Shown: piece after piece, positions 1-6,231 of the stretch | Numbering within the stretch: position 1 is the first letter of the stretch | Layout of the letters: every line of letters begins with the position of its first letter | NCBI GenBank assembly: GCA_016210395.1 | Contig: JACQUI010000281.1 | Location: forward strand, 1-9,739 | Origin: Chloroflexota bacterium | GTDB taxonomy: Bacteria > Chloroflexota > Dehalococcoidia > Lucifugimonadales > JACPCL1 | Length of the DNA stretch: 9,739 bases | Direction of reading: 5' to 3' | The notes under the pieces: generated by a model | Seen by the model: the letters and a program-made list of their open reading frames with translations, nothing else | Databases searched by the model: none | What the model was told of the DNA's origin: nothing | Translations under genes and position numbers: made by a program

Positions 1-8
1 GGGTTGGA

Positions 9-45
9 CCTAACCCCCGGCCCCTCCTCTAAAGGGAAGGGGAGC
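9..45. repeat. GC-rich imperfect hairpin repeat at left edge
   Basis: CCCCTCCT (21-28) can pair with AGG (33-35) plus AGGGG (38-42), leaving a two-base bulge. The C-rich lead followed by a CCCCT/AGGGG stem resembles the repeats at 1367-1421 and 1454-1547, so it may belong to the same loose family of dispersed intergenic palindromes. A T-run at 59-66 lies about 16 bp downstream, too far for a classical terminator. The 5' end may be cut by the window edge. Confidence 0.4.
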
Positions 46-161
46 TTGACGGGACATTGTTTTTTTGGAGAAACGATTCATTGGGGGAGGCTGGAAACGA
101 GCGCCGAAGATAGCCGACCACTGCGGCGATGGTAGCAAGCGTGGGGCGGGATGGAGAAGCG

Positions 162-923
162 ATGGATGGCAGAAGAAGCTGCGCTTTTCGGCATTGCGCC
201 AGCGGAACGGCAGTTGCTAAGATAGAGCAGCCGGCAGGGAGGCAGCGACCTATCGCAGCTATTCGACACAGCCACCCCTGGGACGTTTCCATAGCCGAGG
301 CCCAGGCCATCCAACTCCGGCTGGCGGCCCAGGTTTCCCGGGAGAGCGGCATCCCTGACCAGGCGCGCTACGTTGCCGGAGCCGACCTTTCGCCCCCTGA
401 TGGCGAAGGCCTCGTCCAGTGCGGCATCGTGGTGCTGGAGTACCCAGCCCTGGCAGTCGTTGAAGTGAAGACGGCCAGGGGCCTGCCCGGGTTCCCCTAC
501 GTGCCGGGGCTGCTCTCCTTCCGGGAGTCGCCCCTGGTGCTGGCGGCGCTGGAGCGCCTGGAGCACACGCCGGACTTGCTGCTGTGCGACGGCCAGGGGC
601 TGGCGCATCCCCGGCGGTTCGGGCTGGCCTGCCACCTGGGCGTGCTGACCGGCCTGGCCACCATCGGCTGCGCCAAGTCACGGCTGACGGGCAGGCACGA
701 GGCGGTGGCGCTGGAACGGGGCGGCTGGTCGCCGCTGGTGGACAGGGGCGAGGTCGTTGGGGCCGCGTTGCGCACCAGAGAAGGCGTGCAGCCGCTGTAC
801 GTCTCCATCGGCCACCGGGTTGACCTGCCGTCGGCGGTCCGCTGGACGCTAGCCTGTTGCCGCCGCTACCGCGTGCCTGAGCCGACGCGCCTGGCGCACT
901 TCGCGGCGGCGGGAAAACTGTGA
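162..923 (+). CDS. nfi: Endonuclease V (deoxyinosine 3' endonuclease)
   Basis: Repairs deaminated purines: it cuts DNA at the second phosphodiester bond 3' of deoxyinosine and needs Mg2+. The family motifs appear in order: YVAGADLS (metal-binding Asp), PYVPGLLSFRE (the PY.P wedge that recognises the lesion, then the catalytic Glu), LLLCDGQGLAHPRR (second catalytic Asp), TIGCAKSRL (conserved Lys), YVSIGHRVD and the C-terminal VPEPTRLAH. It matches my memory of the Thermotoga maritima protein along its length. Homology starts at HPWDVSIAEA (about 270), so every available start leaves an unmatched N-terminal extension. I chose ATG 162 because GGAG lies 5 nt upstream; the frame is also open to ATG 129. 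Another possibility is a rare ATC/ATT start near 252-261 behind GGAGG (238-242). Function is near certain; the start is not. Confidence 0.93.
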   Translation: MDGRRSCAFRHCASGTAVAKIEQPAGRQRPIAAIRHSHPWDVSIAEAQAIQLRLAAQVSRESGIPDQARYVAGADLSPPDGEGLVQCGIVVLEYPALAVVEVKTARGLPGFPYVPGLLSFRESPLVLAALERLEHTPDLLLCDGQGLAHPRRFGLACHLGVLTGLATIGCAKSRLTGRHEAVALERGGWSPLVDRGEVVGAALRTREGVQPLYVSIGHRVDLPSAVRWTLACCRRYRVPEPTRLAHFAAAGKL

Positions 924-974
924 TGTGGGTGTAAGCCAATCTAGGTTCCTTCACCTTGGGTAAAGAGGTCCACG

Positions 975-1337
975 ATGGCTGGCTGGAATAATACAAGGCT
1001 TGCATCTGCTTCCCGTCCCTCTGTCTGTTGGGGATCTACAGAATCTTTGTTCCTCACGCTTATTGCCTTTCTGTCAGGCGCTTGGGAAGCCGTCTTACTG
1101 TTTCGCTTCCTTGACCAATTCTATGAGTTCAGTTGGTTGGCCATCATCCCAGTCGTCTTACTACCGGCACTAATGGCTGTCCCATTGCTCATTCATGAGA
1201 TTCTATGGGCAAGGCATGGCATGAAAAGGCGGGCCCTGCTACCAATTAAGGCGGCAGCCTTAGGATTTTCAGGGGTCCTATTTTTGGCCTTCATTGCCGT
1301 GTTAGTTTCTGTCTCCTCAATCACCGGAGGTGGCTAG
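975..1337 (+). CDS. Small hypothetical membrane protein, three predicted TM helices
   Basis: I do not recognise the family. The 120-residue product has a polar N-terminus and three hydrophobic stretches at about residues 25-46, 54-75 and 93-114, with a basic loop (WARHGMKRR, residues 78-86) between the second and third, so that loop is likely cytoplasmic. It ends in a short Gly-rich tail. The start is supported by AGAGGT (964-969), 5 nt before the ATG. It lies 51 bp after the endonuclease V stop and could be cotranscribed with it. Codons are visibly less GC-biased than in the neighbouring nfi and prfB, which hints at separate acquisition. No catalytic or binding motif is visible. Confidence 0.6.
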   Translation: MAGWNNTRLASASRPSVCWGSTESLFLTLIAFLSGAWEAVLLFRFLDQFYEFSWLAIIPVVLLPALMAVPLLIHEILWARHGMKRRALLPIKAAALGFSGVLFLAFIAVLVSVSSITGGG

Positions 1338-1366
1338 GTCCAAATGGTTGGGTTGCTTAGAATGCC

Positions 1367-1421
1367 TTCACTCTCACCCACTCCGATGCAATCGGGGCGG
1401 CCTCTCCCAGGGGAGAGTTGG
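1367..1421. repeat. Intergenic palindromic repeat, copy A
   Basis: A C-rich lead (TTCACTCTCACCC) is followed by two small dyads: CCGAT/ATCGG (1383-1395) and CTCTCCC/GGGAGAG (1402-1417). The same order of lead, CCGAT dyad and CTCTCCC dyad recurs at 1474-1532 with most bases conserved, so the two are copies of one repeat family. It lies between the small membrane-protein gene and prfB and overlaps no convincing gene. Confidence 0.65.
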
Positions 1422-1453
1422 AACGGCTAGCGTAGCATGTTGATTGAGCAGTA

Positions 1454-1547
1454 CGCTTGTGGGAAAGCAATCGCTTCACCCTCACCCGTCCCGATGGCAT
1501 CGGGACGGCCTCTCCCCTCAAGGGAGAGGCGGTACCTTCCACAAGCG
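1454..1547. repeat. MITE-like 94-bp element with terminal inverted repeats, containing repeat copy B
   Basis: CGCTTGTGGGAA (1454-1465) is the inverse of TTCCACAAGCG (1537-1547) with one extra G. Between them sits copy B of the palindromic repeat (1474-1532), with the dyads GTCCCGAT/ATCGGGAC (1489-1506) and CTCTCCC/GGGAGAG (1510-1528). The size, lack of coding capacity, terminal inverted repeats and nested hairpins fit a non-autonomous miniature element or a REP-like sequence. I see no target-site duplication. No transposase is present in the window. Confidence 0.5.
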
Positions 1548-1563
1548 TTTTTGGCGAAACCGT

Positions 1564-1593
1564 AGGGGCGTCCCGATAAATCGGGACGCCCCT
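1564..1593. repeat. Perfect 14-bp inverted repeat just upstream of prfB
   Basis: AGGGGCGTCCCGAT (1564-1577) is exactly complementary to 1580-1593, with two bases at the centre. Its GTCCCGAT/ATCGGGAC core is the same as the first dyad of copy B at 1489-1506, so it is a third, shorter relative of these repeats. It ends 17 bp before the AGGA ribosome-binding site of prfB. If transcribed it would form a strong hairpin in the leader. No T-run follows on the plus strand, so I do not call it a terminator. Confidence 0.65.
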
Positions 1594-1621
1594 CACACCA
1601 CAGACCGAAAAGGACATCATC

Positions 1622-2729
1622 GTGCAAGACCTGAAGGCAAAGGCACTGGAGATTTCGCAGCGCATCGCGGACCACATGGTGCGGCTTTGACCTGGCGAGC
1701 AAGGAGAAGGAGATAGCCGGCCTGGAGGAGCGCAGCGCCTCGCCGGGCTTCTGGAGCGACCAGGAGACGGCGCGCAAGCTCCTGCAGCGCATGGCAAACC
1801 TCAAAGAGTCGGTGGATACCTGGCGGGGCCTTGAACGGCGGGCGCGGGACGCCGCCGAGCTGATAGACCTGGCAGTCCAGGAAGAGGACGCATCGCTGGG
1901 AGCGAGCATCCAATCGGACGTGGCGTCCCTGGAGGCGGAGCTTCGCAGGCTGGAGTTCCAGCTCCAGTTCTCCGGCCCCTATGACGAGCGCACGGCCATC
2001 CTGGCCGTCCACGCCGGCGCCGGCGGCACCGAGTCCCAGGACTGGGCCGAGATGCTGATGCGCATGTACCTCCGGTGGGGGGAGCGCAGCGGCTACAAGG
2101 CCCAGGTCATAGACATTGCCGCGGGCGACGAGGCGGGCGTGAAAAGCGCTACCATCGAGATCGCGGGCCGCTGGGCCTATGGCTATCTGAAGGCCGAGCG
2201 GGGCGTCCACCGCCTGGTGCGCATCTCTCCGTTCGATGCATCGCACGCGCGGCACACGTCGTTCGTGCTGGTGGAGGTCATGCCGGAGTCGGAAGGCGAC
2301 GTGGAGCTGCAGATCAACCCCGACGACCTGAAGATAGATGTTTTTCGCGCCGGGGGCCACGGCGGGCAGAACGTGCAGAAGACCTCCACGGCGGTGCGCA
2401 TCACGCACCTGCCCACGGGCCTGGTGGTGGTCTGCCAGAACGAGCGCTCCCAGCTTCAGAACAAAGAGCTGGCCATGAAGGTGCTCCACGCCCGCCTCAT
2501 GAACCTGCAAATCAAGCGGCAGCAGGAGGAGCAGGCGCGCATCAAGGGGGAGCACATCCCCGCCGAGTGGGGCAACCAGATCCGCAGCTACGTGCTGCAC
2601 CCCTACAAGATGGTGAAGGACCACCGCACGGGGTACGAGACGTCGGATACCGGCGCGGTGCTGGACGGCGAGCTCGGCCCGCTGCTGGAGGCATACCTGC
2701 TGGGCACGGTGGGGAAGGGGGAGGGGTAG
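1622..2729 (+). CDS. prfB: Peptide chain release factor 2, expressed by programmed +1 frameshift
   Basis: RF2 reads UGA and UAA stop codons in the ribosomal A site and triggers hydrolysis of peptidyl-tRNA. Frame 1 starts at GTG 1622 (AGGA at 1611-1614, 7 nt upstream) and runs 22 codons to an in-frame TGA at 1688. Skipping T1688 continues at GAC 1689 and gives 368 residues in total, about the length of E. coli RF2 (365). The N-terminal coiled-coil domain is followed by the codon-recognition tripeptide SPF (about residues 202-204), which marks RF2 rather than RF1, and by the catalytic GGQ (about 247-249) in GGHGGQNVQKT. The C-terminus is complete. The stop lies 4 bp from the stop of the convergent lipoprotein gene. 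The last 363 bp are duplicated at 5831-6193. Confidence 0.95.
1678..1691 (+). promoter_or_regulatory. prfB: Programmed +1 ribosomal frameshift site of prfB
   Basis: The classic slippery heptamer CTTTGAC lies at 1685-1691: CTT codon 22, in-frame TGA 1688-1690, then C. A GGTG (1678-1681) ends 3 nt before CTT, the spacing of the stimulatory Shine-Dalgarno-like element in E. coli, although it gives only four pairs with anti-SD rather than AGGGGG. Known role: when RF2 is scarce the ribosome pauses at UGA, the tRNA slips one base forward, and full RF2 is made, so the gene controls itself. The downstream frame begins at codon GAC 1689 and has no good start of its own near the N-terminus. Confidence 0.92.
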
Positions 2730-2731
2730 GG
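2367..2731 (+). repeat. Direct repeat, copy 1: 3' end of intact prfB
   Basis: This stretch aligns without any gap to 5831-6195 (offset 3,464). I count 20 differences over the 363 bp up to the stop codon, about 94% identity. The first 20 bp (2367-2386) are identical in both copies. Similarity stops abruptly 2 bp after the stop codon, and upstream it fades within the GGQ codons. Confidence 0.95.
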
Positions 2732-2733
2732 CT

Positions 2734-3621
2734 TCAGTCGCCGGAGTCCCAGCGGCCTACTGAAGATTCCGGGTCATGCAGGCATGCGGGGTCAACCGGC
2801 GCCGGGCCACGGAAATCGTAGGAGAAGTCCAACGTCAGCTCGTAGCGGGCCTTCTTGACGATAGCGTCACCCGACAAGTCTTCGGAGATCTCGGGCGTCA
2901 GTCTCACTCTGTAGATACGCGCGTCCTCGTCGCCAACCCACAGCTCCACCTGAACAGGCGCCCCACCCAGGGCTGTGGCAGCCCATTCCTTTTCGTAGGG
3001 AGACGGGGGTCTCGCGCCTGCGGCAATGAAAACGCCATCGGCCGCATCTTTCCGTTCAGGGAGGCGGACCAAGTAACGGGTCACCGGCCTCCCTTCCAGG
3101 GTATCCTCGTCAACTGTTTCTGCCGGCAAGCCTGCCTTGAGCAAGCTTGCGTACGCCGCAAGCTCAGTCCATCCGCCGGCGTACAGCAGGACCGCGCCGT
3201 TAGAGCGCCACCAGAAACCCCGCTTGTAACCTGGCGCAATACACTCCTGTTGCCGTCCCGCAAGCCCGCCAAAGACGCCAAACCCCGCCTGTTCCTTGAG
3301 CGGCAGGCCATATGCCCGTGGAGTGCTCAGGATGACCAGCGCGGAATAGGACTTGACGACGGCTGCCTTGCGGAGGGCAAGGGCAAAGTCATCGTCGTCC
3401 GGCACGATGATGCGGGCGGTGTTAGCCCCAATGGCTCGGACAGACTGGTCCACCGCAGTCTGTGGTGCCTGCCCGGCAAGGAACGAGCAGTTGGCCAGGA
3501 GCAGCATGAGAAGGGCGAGGAAAGAAGCGGCCACCACCGGCCGCATGCGGGGTTGGGCAAGGTCCGCCCCTTCAGAGACGGCACGTCCAGCGGCCCGCTC
3601 TGTAGACCCTATGCGTGACAT
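2734..3621 (-). CDS. Putative lipoprotein, possibly LppX/LprAFG-like (weak)
   Basis: The 295-residue product has a basic 25-residue lead, a hydrophobic core (VVAASFLALLMLLL) and the lipobox LANC with Cys45, so it should be exported and lipid-anchored by signal peptidase II. The far start at 3621 is chosen because GGAGGTGA lies just upstream; the internal Met26 has no such site. The C-terminal part (PVQVELWVGDEDARIYRVRL, then a β-rich ELTLDFSYDF) and a central GRPVTRYLVRLP recall the LppX/LprAFG and LolA-like fold, whose members carry lipids or lipoproteins. That comparison is from memory of the family pattern and is weak. The gene converges on prfB with 4 bp between the stops. The substrate-binding gene upstream is in the same orientation, 160 bp away. 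No cognate partner is visible. Confidence 0.75.
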   Translation of the reverse strand: MSRIGSTERAAGRAVSEGADLAQPRMRPVVAASFLALLMLLLANCSFLAGQAPQTAVDQSVRAIGANTARIIVPDDDDFALALRKAAVVKSYSALVILSTPRAYGLPLKEQAGFGVFGGLAGRQQECIAPGYKRGFWWRSNGAVLLYAGGWTELAAYASLLKAGLPAETVDEDTLEGRPVTRYLVRLPERKDAADGVFIAAGARPPSPYEKEWAATALGGAPVQVELWVGDEDARIYRVRLTPEISEDLSGDAIVKKARYELTLDFSYDFRGPAPVDPACLHDPESSVGRWDSGD

Positions 3622-3781
3622 AAGTCACCTCCACAAAGCGCCTCTCACACCCTCTAACGATTGAACGGCAAGAATGTCAGGGCATGGACGATTGGGTTGC
3701 CGGACCGTTGGACTGCGAGCCGCCTTGCTAGCGGTGATCCCACGAAAGCGCCGAGTAGACTTCACTGCCAGACTGTCCAAC

Positions 3782-5536
3782 CTAGGCGTCGCTCCTCCAT
3801 ATCAGGGACCACCTCTGGGTGCTGTAGCTACTGAACCCCAACTCGGGGTTTGCGACCGGAAAGTCTTGCACGTAGCTATGCCATTGGTCAGCGGTTTTCG
3901 CTGTGGCCATGGGGGCAAAGGCGACTTCGTCCCACATGATTCGTTCCACCTCCCTGATCAGGGCGACCTTCTCGTCTCCCTTTGACGCCACTATCTTGTA
4001 GTACGTCGCGTCAATTTTTGGGTTGTTGTAGGCGATCCAGTTTCGCGACCCCCCGGTGACGTAGTAGGAGCCGAATTGCTCCGCAGCGGTCATGGTGATC
4101 ATCGTCATGCAGTAGCTGGCGATATCGTAGTCCGCCTTGCTGAACACGGGGAAGAGCACACCGGAGTTCATCATCTTGATGGTTGCCCTGATGCCTATCT
4201 TCGCCAGCTCTCCGGCGTTGTACTCCGCCATCGCGGGGTAATTTCCCGTTTCCCTGGCCACCAGAGTCACATCCAGGCCCTTGGGGTACTCCTCGGCCAT
4301 GATGCGTTTGGCCTCGGCCAGGTCCTGTTCCTTGGGCTGACGGTAGCCGGGCATCTGCCACACTTCCTCCTCGGTGTGGAACCAGGGTATTTTCCCCGTG
4401 GGCACGAACGTGACAGGAGTAGCGGCGCCGTTGTAGACGGTATCTATATACCCCTTGCGGTCCAGGGCCATGTGGACTGCCTTGCGTAGCTTGGTATTGC
4501 TGAAAGGCGGCCTCTTGGAGTTCATATAGACGCCCTCGACGGTGCATGTTCCGGGCATCGTTGGCGTGAGTACGATCTTGCCCTCCGCCACCATTTTGTC
4601 GTAGACGGGCTTGTTGTCCGGGGTGGGGATGCCCCCGGCAATGTCCAGCCTCCCCGTGAGGAACGCCGTCTGCACTATTGTCGCGCCCCCTGGGATGATG
4701 GCGTTTTGCACTTCGTCCAAGTAGGGAGCGCCCTTTTCGTAGTAGTCAGGATTGCGCGCGAACGTCCAAAGGGCCCCTCGTTCAAAGCTCTTCAGCTTGA
4801 AGGGGCCGGACCCGTAGGCCCTTTTCTTGAGCATGTCGGCCGTGGTGCCATCGGGAGTGAGGCCACAGTGGCTCAGGACCAGAATGTTGGCGAACTCGGG
4901 GAACGGATTGTCCATGTAGACCTGCAGGGTGAGCTCGTCCACCGCCACAACACCGTTGTCCGGCCGGTCAATGTCAATGAACTCCTTCATCCAGCCGCAA
5001 CGTTCAGACACTTTCCCGTCAATGATGCCCATGATCCGCTTCAGGCTGTACGCTGCGTCCTTGGCAGTCAGGAGGGTACCGTCCCTGGGCCCCGGGTTGT
5101 CCGAATACGACTGGAACCGCACGTCATTCCTGAGCTTGAAGGTCCACACCTTGCCATCGGCGCTGACTTCCCAGGATGCGGCGACTTCCGGAGCGATGGA
5201 CTTGCCATCTGGGTTCCACAGCAGGTTGTTGTACATCTTGGCGTTGTGGATACTGTGCTGTGAGGAGGCGGCAAATGCGATGTCGAAGCTCACGGGGTCG
5301 TCGTTACTGTAGTACCTGACCACGCCGCCGCGCTTGGGCTTGGCCACGGGCGCCGGCGTCGGCGTAGGTGTGGCTGTGGGTGTAGGGGTGGCGATCGTGG
5401 TCGTCGCAACGGGGGCCGACGTGGGTGTTGGCGCAGGAGTTGGTTCCGCAGAGCCGCAGGCCGCTGCGCCGAGCAACCCAATGGCAATGGCTAGGGAAGG
5501 CACGAACATACGGGGGAGCCAGACCGCATTGAGCAT
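3782..5536 (-). CDS. ABC transporter substrate-binding lipoprotein, family 5 (peptide/nickel type)
   Basis: A 584-residue extracellular solute-binding protein (SBP_bac_5; DppA/OppA/NikA relatives) that would capture oligopeptides or other ligands and pass them to an ABC permease. Residues 1-27 form a lipoprotein signal (hydrophobic LAIAIGLLGAAAC, Cys27). Residues about 31-67 are a Pro/Thr-rich linker that would hold the domain away from the membrane. The mature domain opens with RGGVVRYYS and contains the family's PEVAASWEVSADGKVWTFKLR segment (about residues 118-138) and the late LRKAVHMALDRKGY segment. Length is normal and no break is seen. ATG 5536 is preceded by AGAGGAG at 6 nt spacing. 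No permease or ATPase genes are adjacent, so it is an orphan in this window. Ligand cannot be told from sequence alone. Confidence 0.93.
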   Translation of the reverse strand: MLNAVWLPRMFVPSLAIAIGLLGAAACGSAEPTPAPTPTSAPVATTTIATPTPTATPTPTPAPVAKPKRGGVVRYYSNDDPVSFDIAFAASSQHSIHNAKMYNNLLWNPDGKSIAPEVAASWEVSADGKVWTFKLRNDVRFQSYSDNPGPRDGTLLTAKDAAYSLKRIMGIIDGKVSERCGWMKEFIDIDRPDNGVVAVDELTLQVYMDNPFPEFANILVLSHCGLTPDGTTADMLKKRAYGSGPFKLKSFERGALWTFARNPDYYEKGAPYLDEVQNAIIPGGATIVQTAFLTGRLDIAGGIPTPDNKPVYDKMVAEGKIVLTPTMPGTCTVEGVYMNSKRPPFSNTKLRKAVHMALDRKGYIDTVYNGAATPVTFVPTGKIPWFHTEEEVWQMPGYRQPKEQDLAEAKRIMAEEYPKGLDVTLVARETGNYPAMAEYNAGELAKIGIRATIKMMNSGVLFPVFSKADYDIASYCMTMITMTAAEQFGSYYVTGGSRNWIAYNNPKIDATYYKIVASKGDEKVALIREVERIMWDEVAFAPMATAKTADQWHSYVQDFPVANPELGFSSYSTQRWSLIWRSDA

Positions 5537-5650
5537 AGTGGACTCCTCTTGTTGCGGCTTGCGGTGATGCTACCTGGGGAGGACAACCATACTGCCGCCA
5601 CACGCCGTCCTGCTGGCGCGGTACGCCAGAAACCGATTTGGTAGGCCACA

Positions 5651-5679
5651 ATAATGCATCTTCCCGCTGGGCATGTCAA
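5651..5679 (-). promoter_or_regulatory. Sigma-70-type promoter for the substrate-binding protein gene
   Basis: On the minus strand a perfect -35 TTGACA (plus-strand 5674-5679) is followed by exactly 17 bp and the -10 CATTAT (5651-5656), which matches TATAAT at four of six positions. Transcription would start near 5644, giving a leader of about 108 nt before ATG 5536. The rest of the 282-bp gap between this gene and the prfB remnant (5537-5818) holds nothing else I can recognise. Confidence 0.55.
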
Positions 5680-5818
5680 GGCGATATGCTGAATCAGCAA
5701 GGTCTTCCAGGGTGCGCAGCAAGGAGTAGGGGGTCCCGTTTGCCTGAACGAGCCTGCCCGGAGTGAAGCCGAAGGGTAGGCGCGCGTTCGCGGTCCAACA
5801 GGCTCACCATGAACGGGC

Positions 5819-6193
5819 GTGCACGACGGCCAGAACGTGCAGAAGACCTCGACGGCGGTGCGCATCACCCACCTGCCCAGCGGACTGGTGGTGGTGTGCC
5901 AGAACGAGCGATCCCAGCTCCAGAACAAGGAGCTGGCCATGAAGGTGCTCCACGCCCGCCTGATGAACCTGGAGATCAAGCGGCAGCAGGAGGAGCAGGC
6001 GCGCATCAAGGGGGAGCACATTCCCGCTGAGTGGGGCAACCAGATCCGCAGCTACGTGCTGCACCCCTACAAGATGGTGAAGGACCATCGCACGGCCTAC
6101 GAGACGTCGGATACCGGCGCGGTGCTGGACGGCGAGCTTGGCCCGCTGCTGGAGGCGTACCTGCTGGGCACGGTGGGGAAAGGGGAGGGGTAG
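5819..6193 (+). pseudogene. prfB: Truncated prfB remnant: C-terminal third of RF2
   Basis: Encodes the last part of RF2, from the GGQ loop to the natural C-terminus; 5831-6193 aligns without gaps to 2367-2729. The N-terminal and stop-codon-recognition domains, including SPF, are missing. In-frame TGA 5810-5812 lies just upstream, and the only early start is GTG 5819, with no convincing ribosome-binding site. The catalytic loop reads VHDGQ instead of GHGGQ. Only three residue changes occur over 121 codons (T to S, Q to E, G to A), while 14 other codons differ synonymously. So this sequence evolved under purifying selection in some intact gene and has hardly decayed since it was cut off. A small stand-alone GGQ protein like ArfB seems unlikely because the start of the catalytic domain is absent. 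Confidence 0.9.
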
Positions 6194-6195
6194 GC
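5831..6195 (+). repeat. Direct repeat, copy 2: displaced 3' end of prfB
   Basis: Partner of 2367-2731 in the same orientation, no indel. The segment between the two copies (2732-5830, about 3.1 kb) holds only the two minus-strand lipoprotein genes and a promoter. The left boundary is sharp: upstream of 5831 only scattered matches remain for about 16 bp and then none. The right boundary falls 2 bp after the stop codon. This is the arrangement left by elements that integrate inside a gene and supply a substitute 3' end, or by a partial duplication. Confidence 0.9.
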
Positions 6196-6231
6196 GACGC
6201 CTATGGTGGCGAGACTAAACTGTCCTTCGAG

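Noticed and set aside
259..1005. Large minus-strand open frame opposite endonuclease V
   Set aside because: Its translation is low-complexity Arg/Pro/Ala-rich, typical of an antisense frame in GC-rich DNA, while the plus strand carries all motifs of endonuclease V.
1564..1593. Rho-independent terminator before prfB
   Set aside because: The stem is perfect, but no T-run follows it on either strand, and its core is shared with the neighbouring dispersed repeats.
5334..5460. GT-rich repeated tract as a possible regulatory or CRISPR-like repeat
   Set aside because: It encodes the Pro/Thr-rich linker of the substrate-binding lipoprotein on the minus strand. The repetition is explained by the alternating Pro and Thr codons.
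5491..6088. Long minus-strand open frames across the prfB remnant
   Set aside because: They run antisense to DNA that clearly encodes RF2 in the plus frame. The same antisense openness appears at the matching position of the intact prfB, as expected from GC-rich codons.
5819..6193. Stand-alone ribosome-rescue factor (ArfB-like GGQ protein)
   Set aside because: The sequence is nearly identical to the RF2 C-terminus, lacks the first part of the catalytic domain, has DGQ in place of GGQ, and has no convincing ribosome-binding site.
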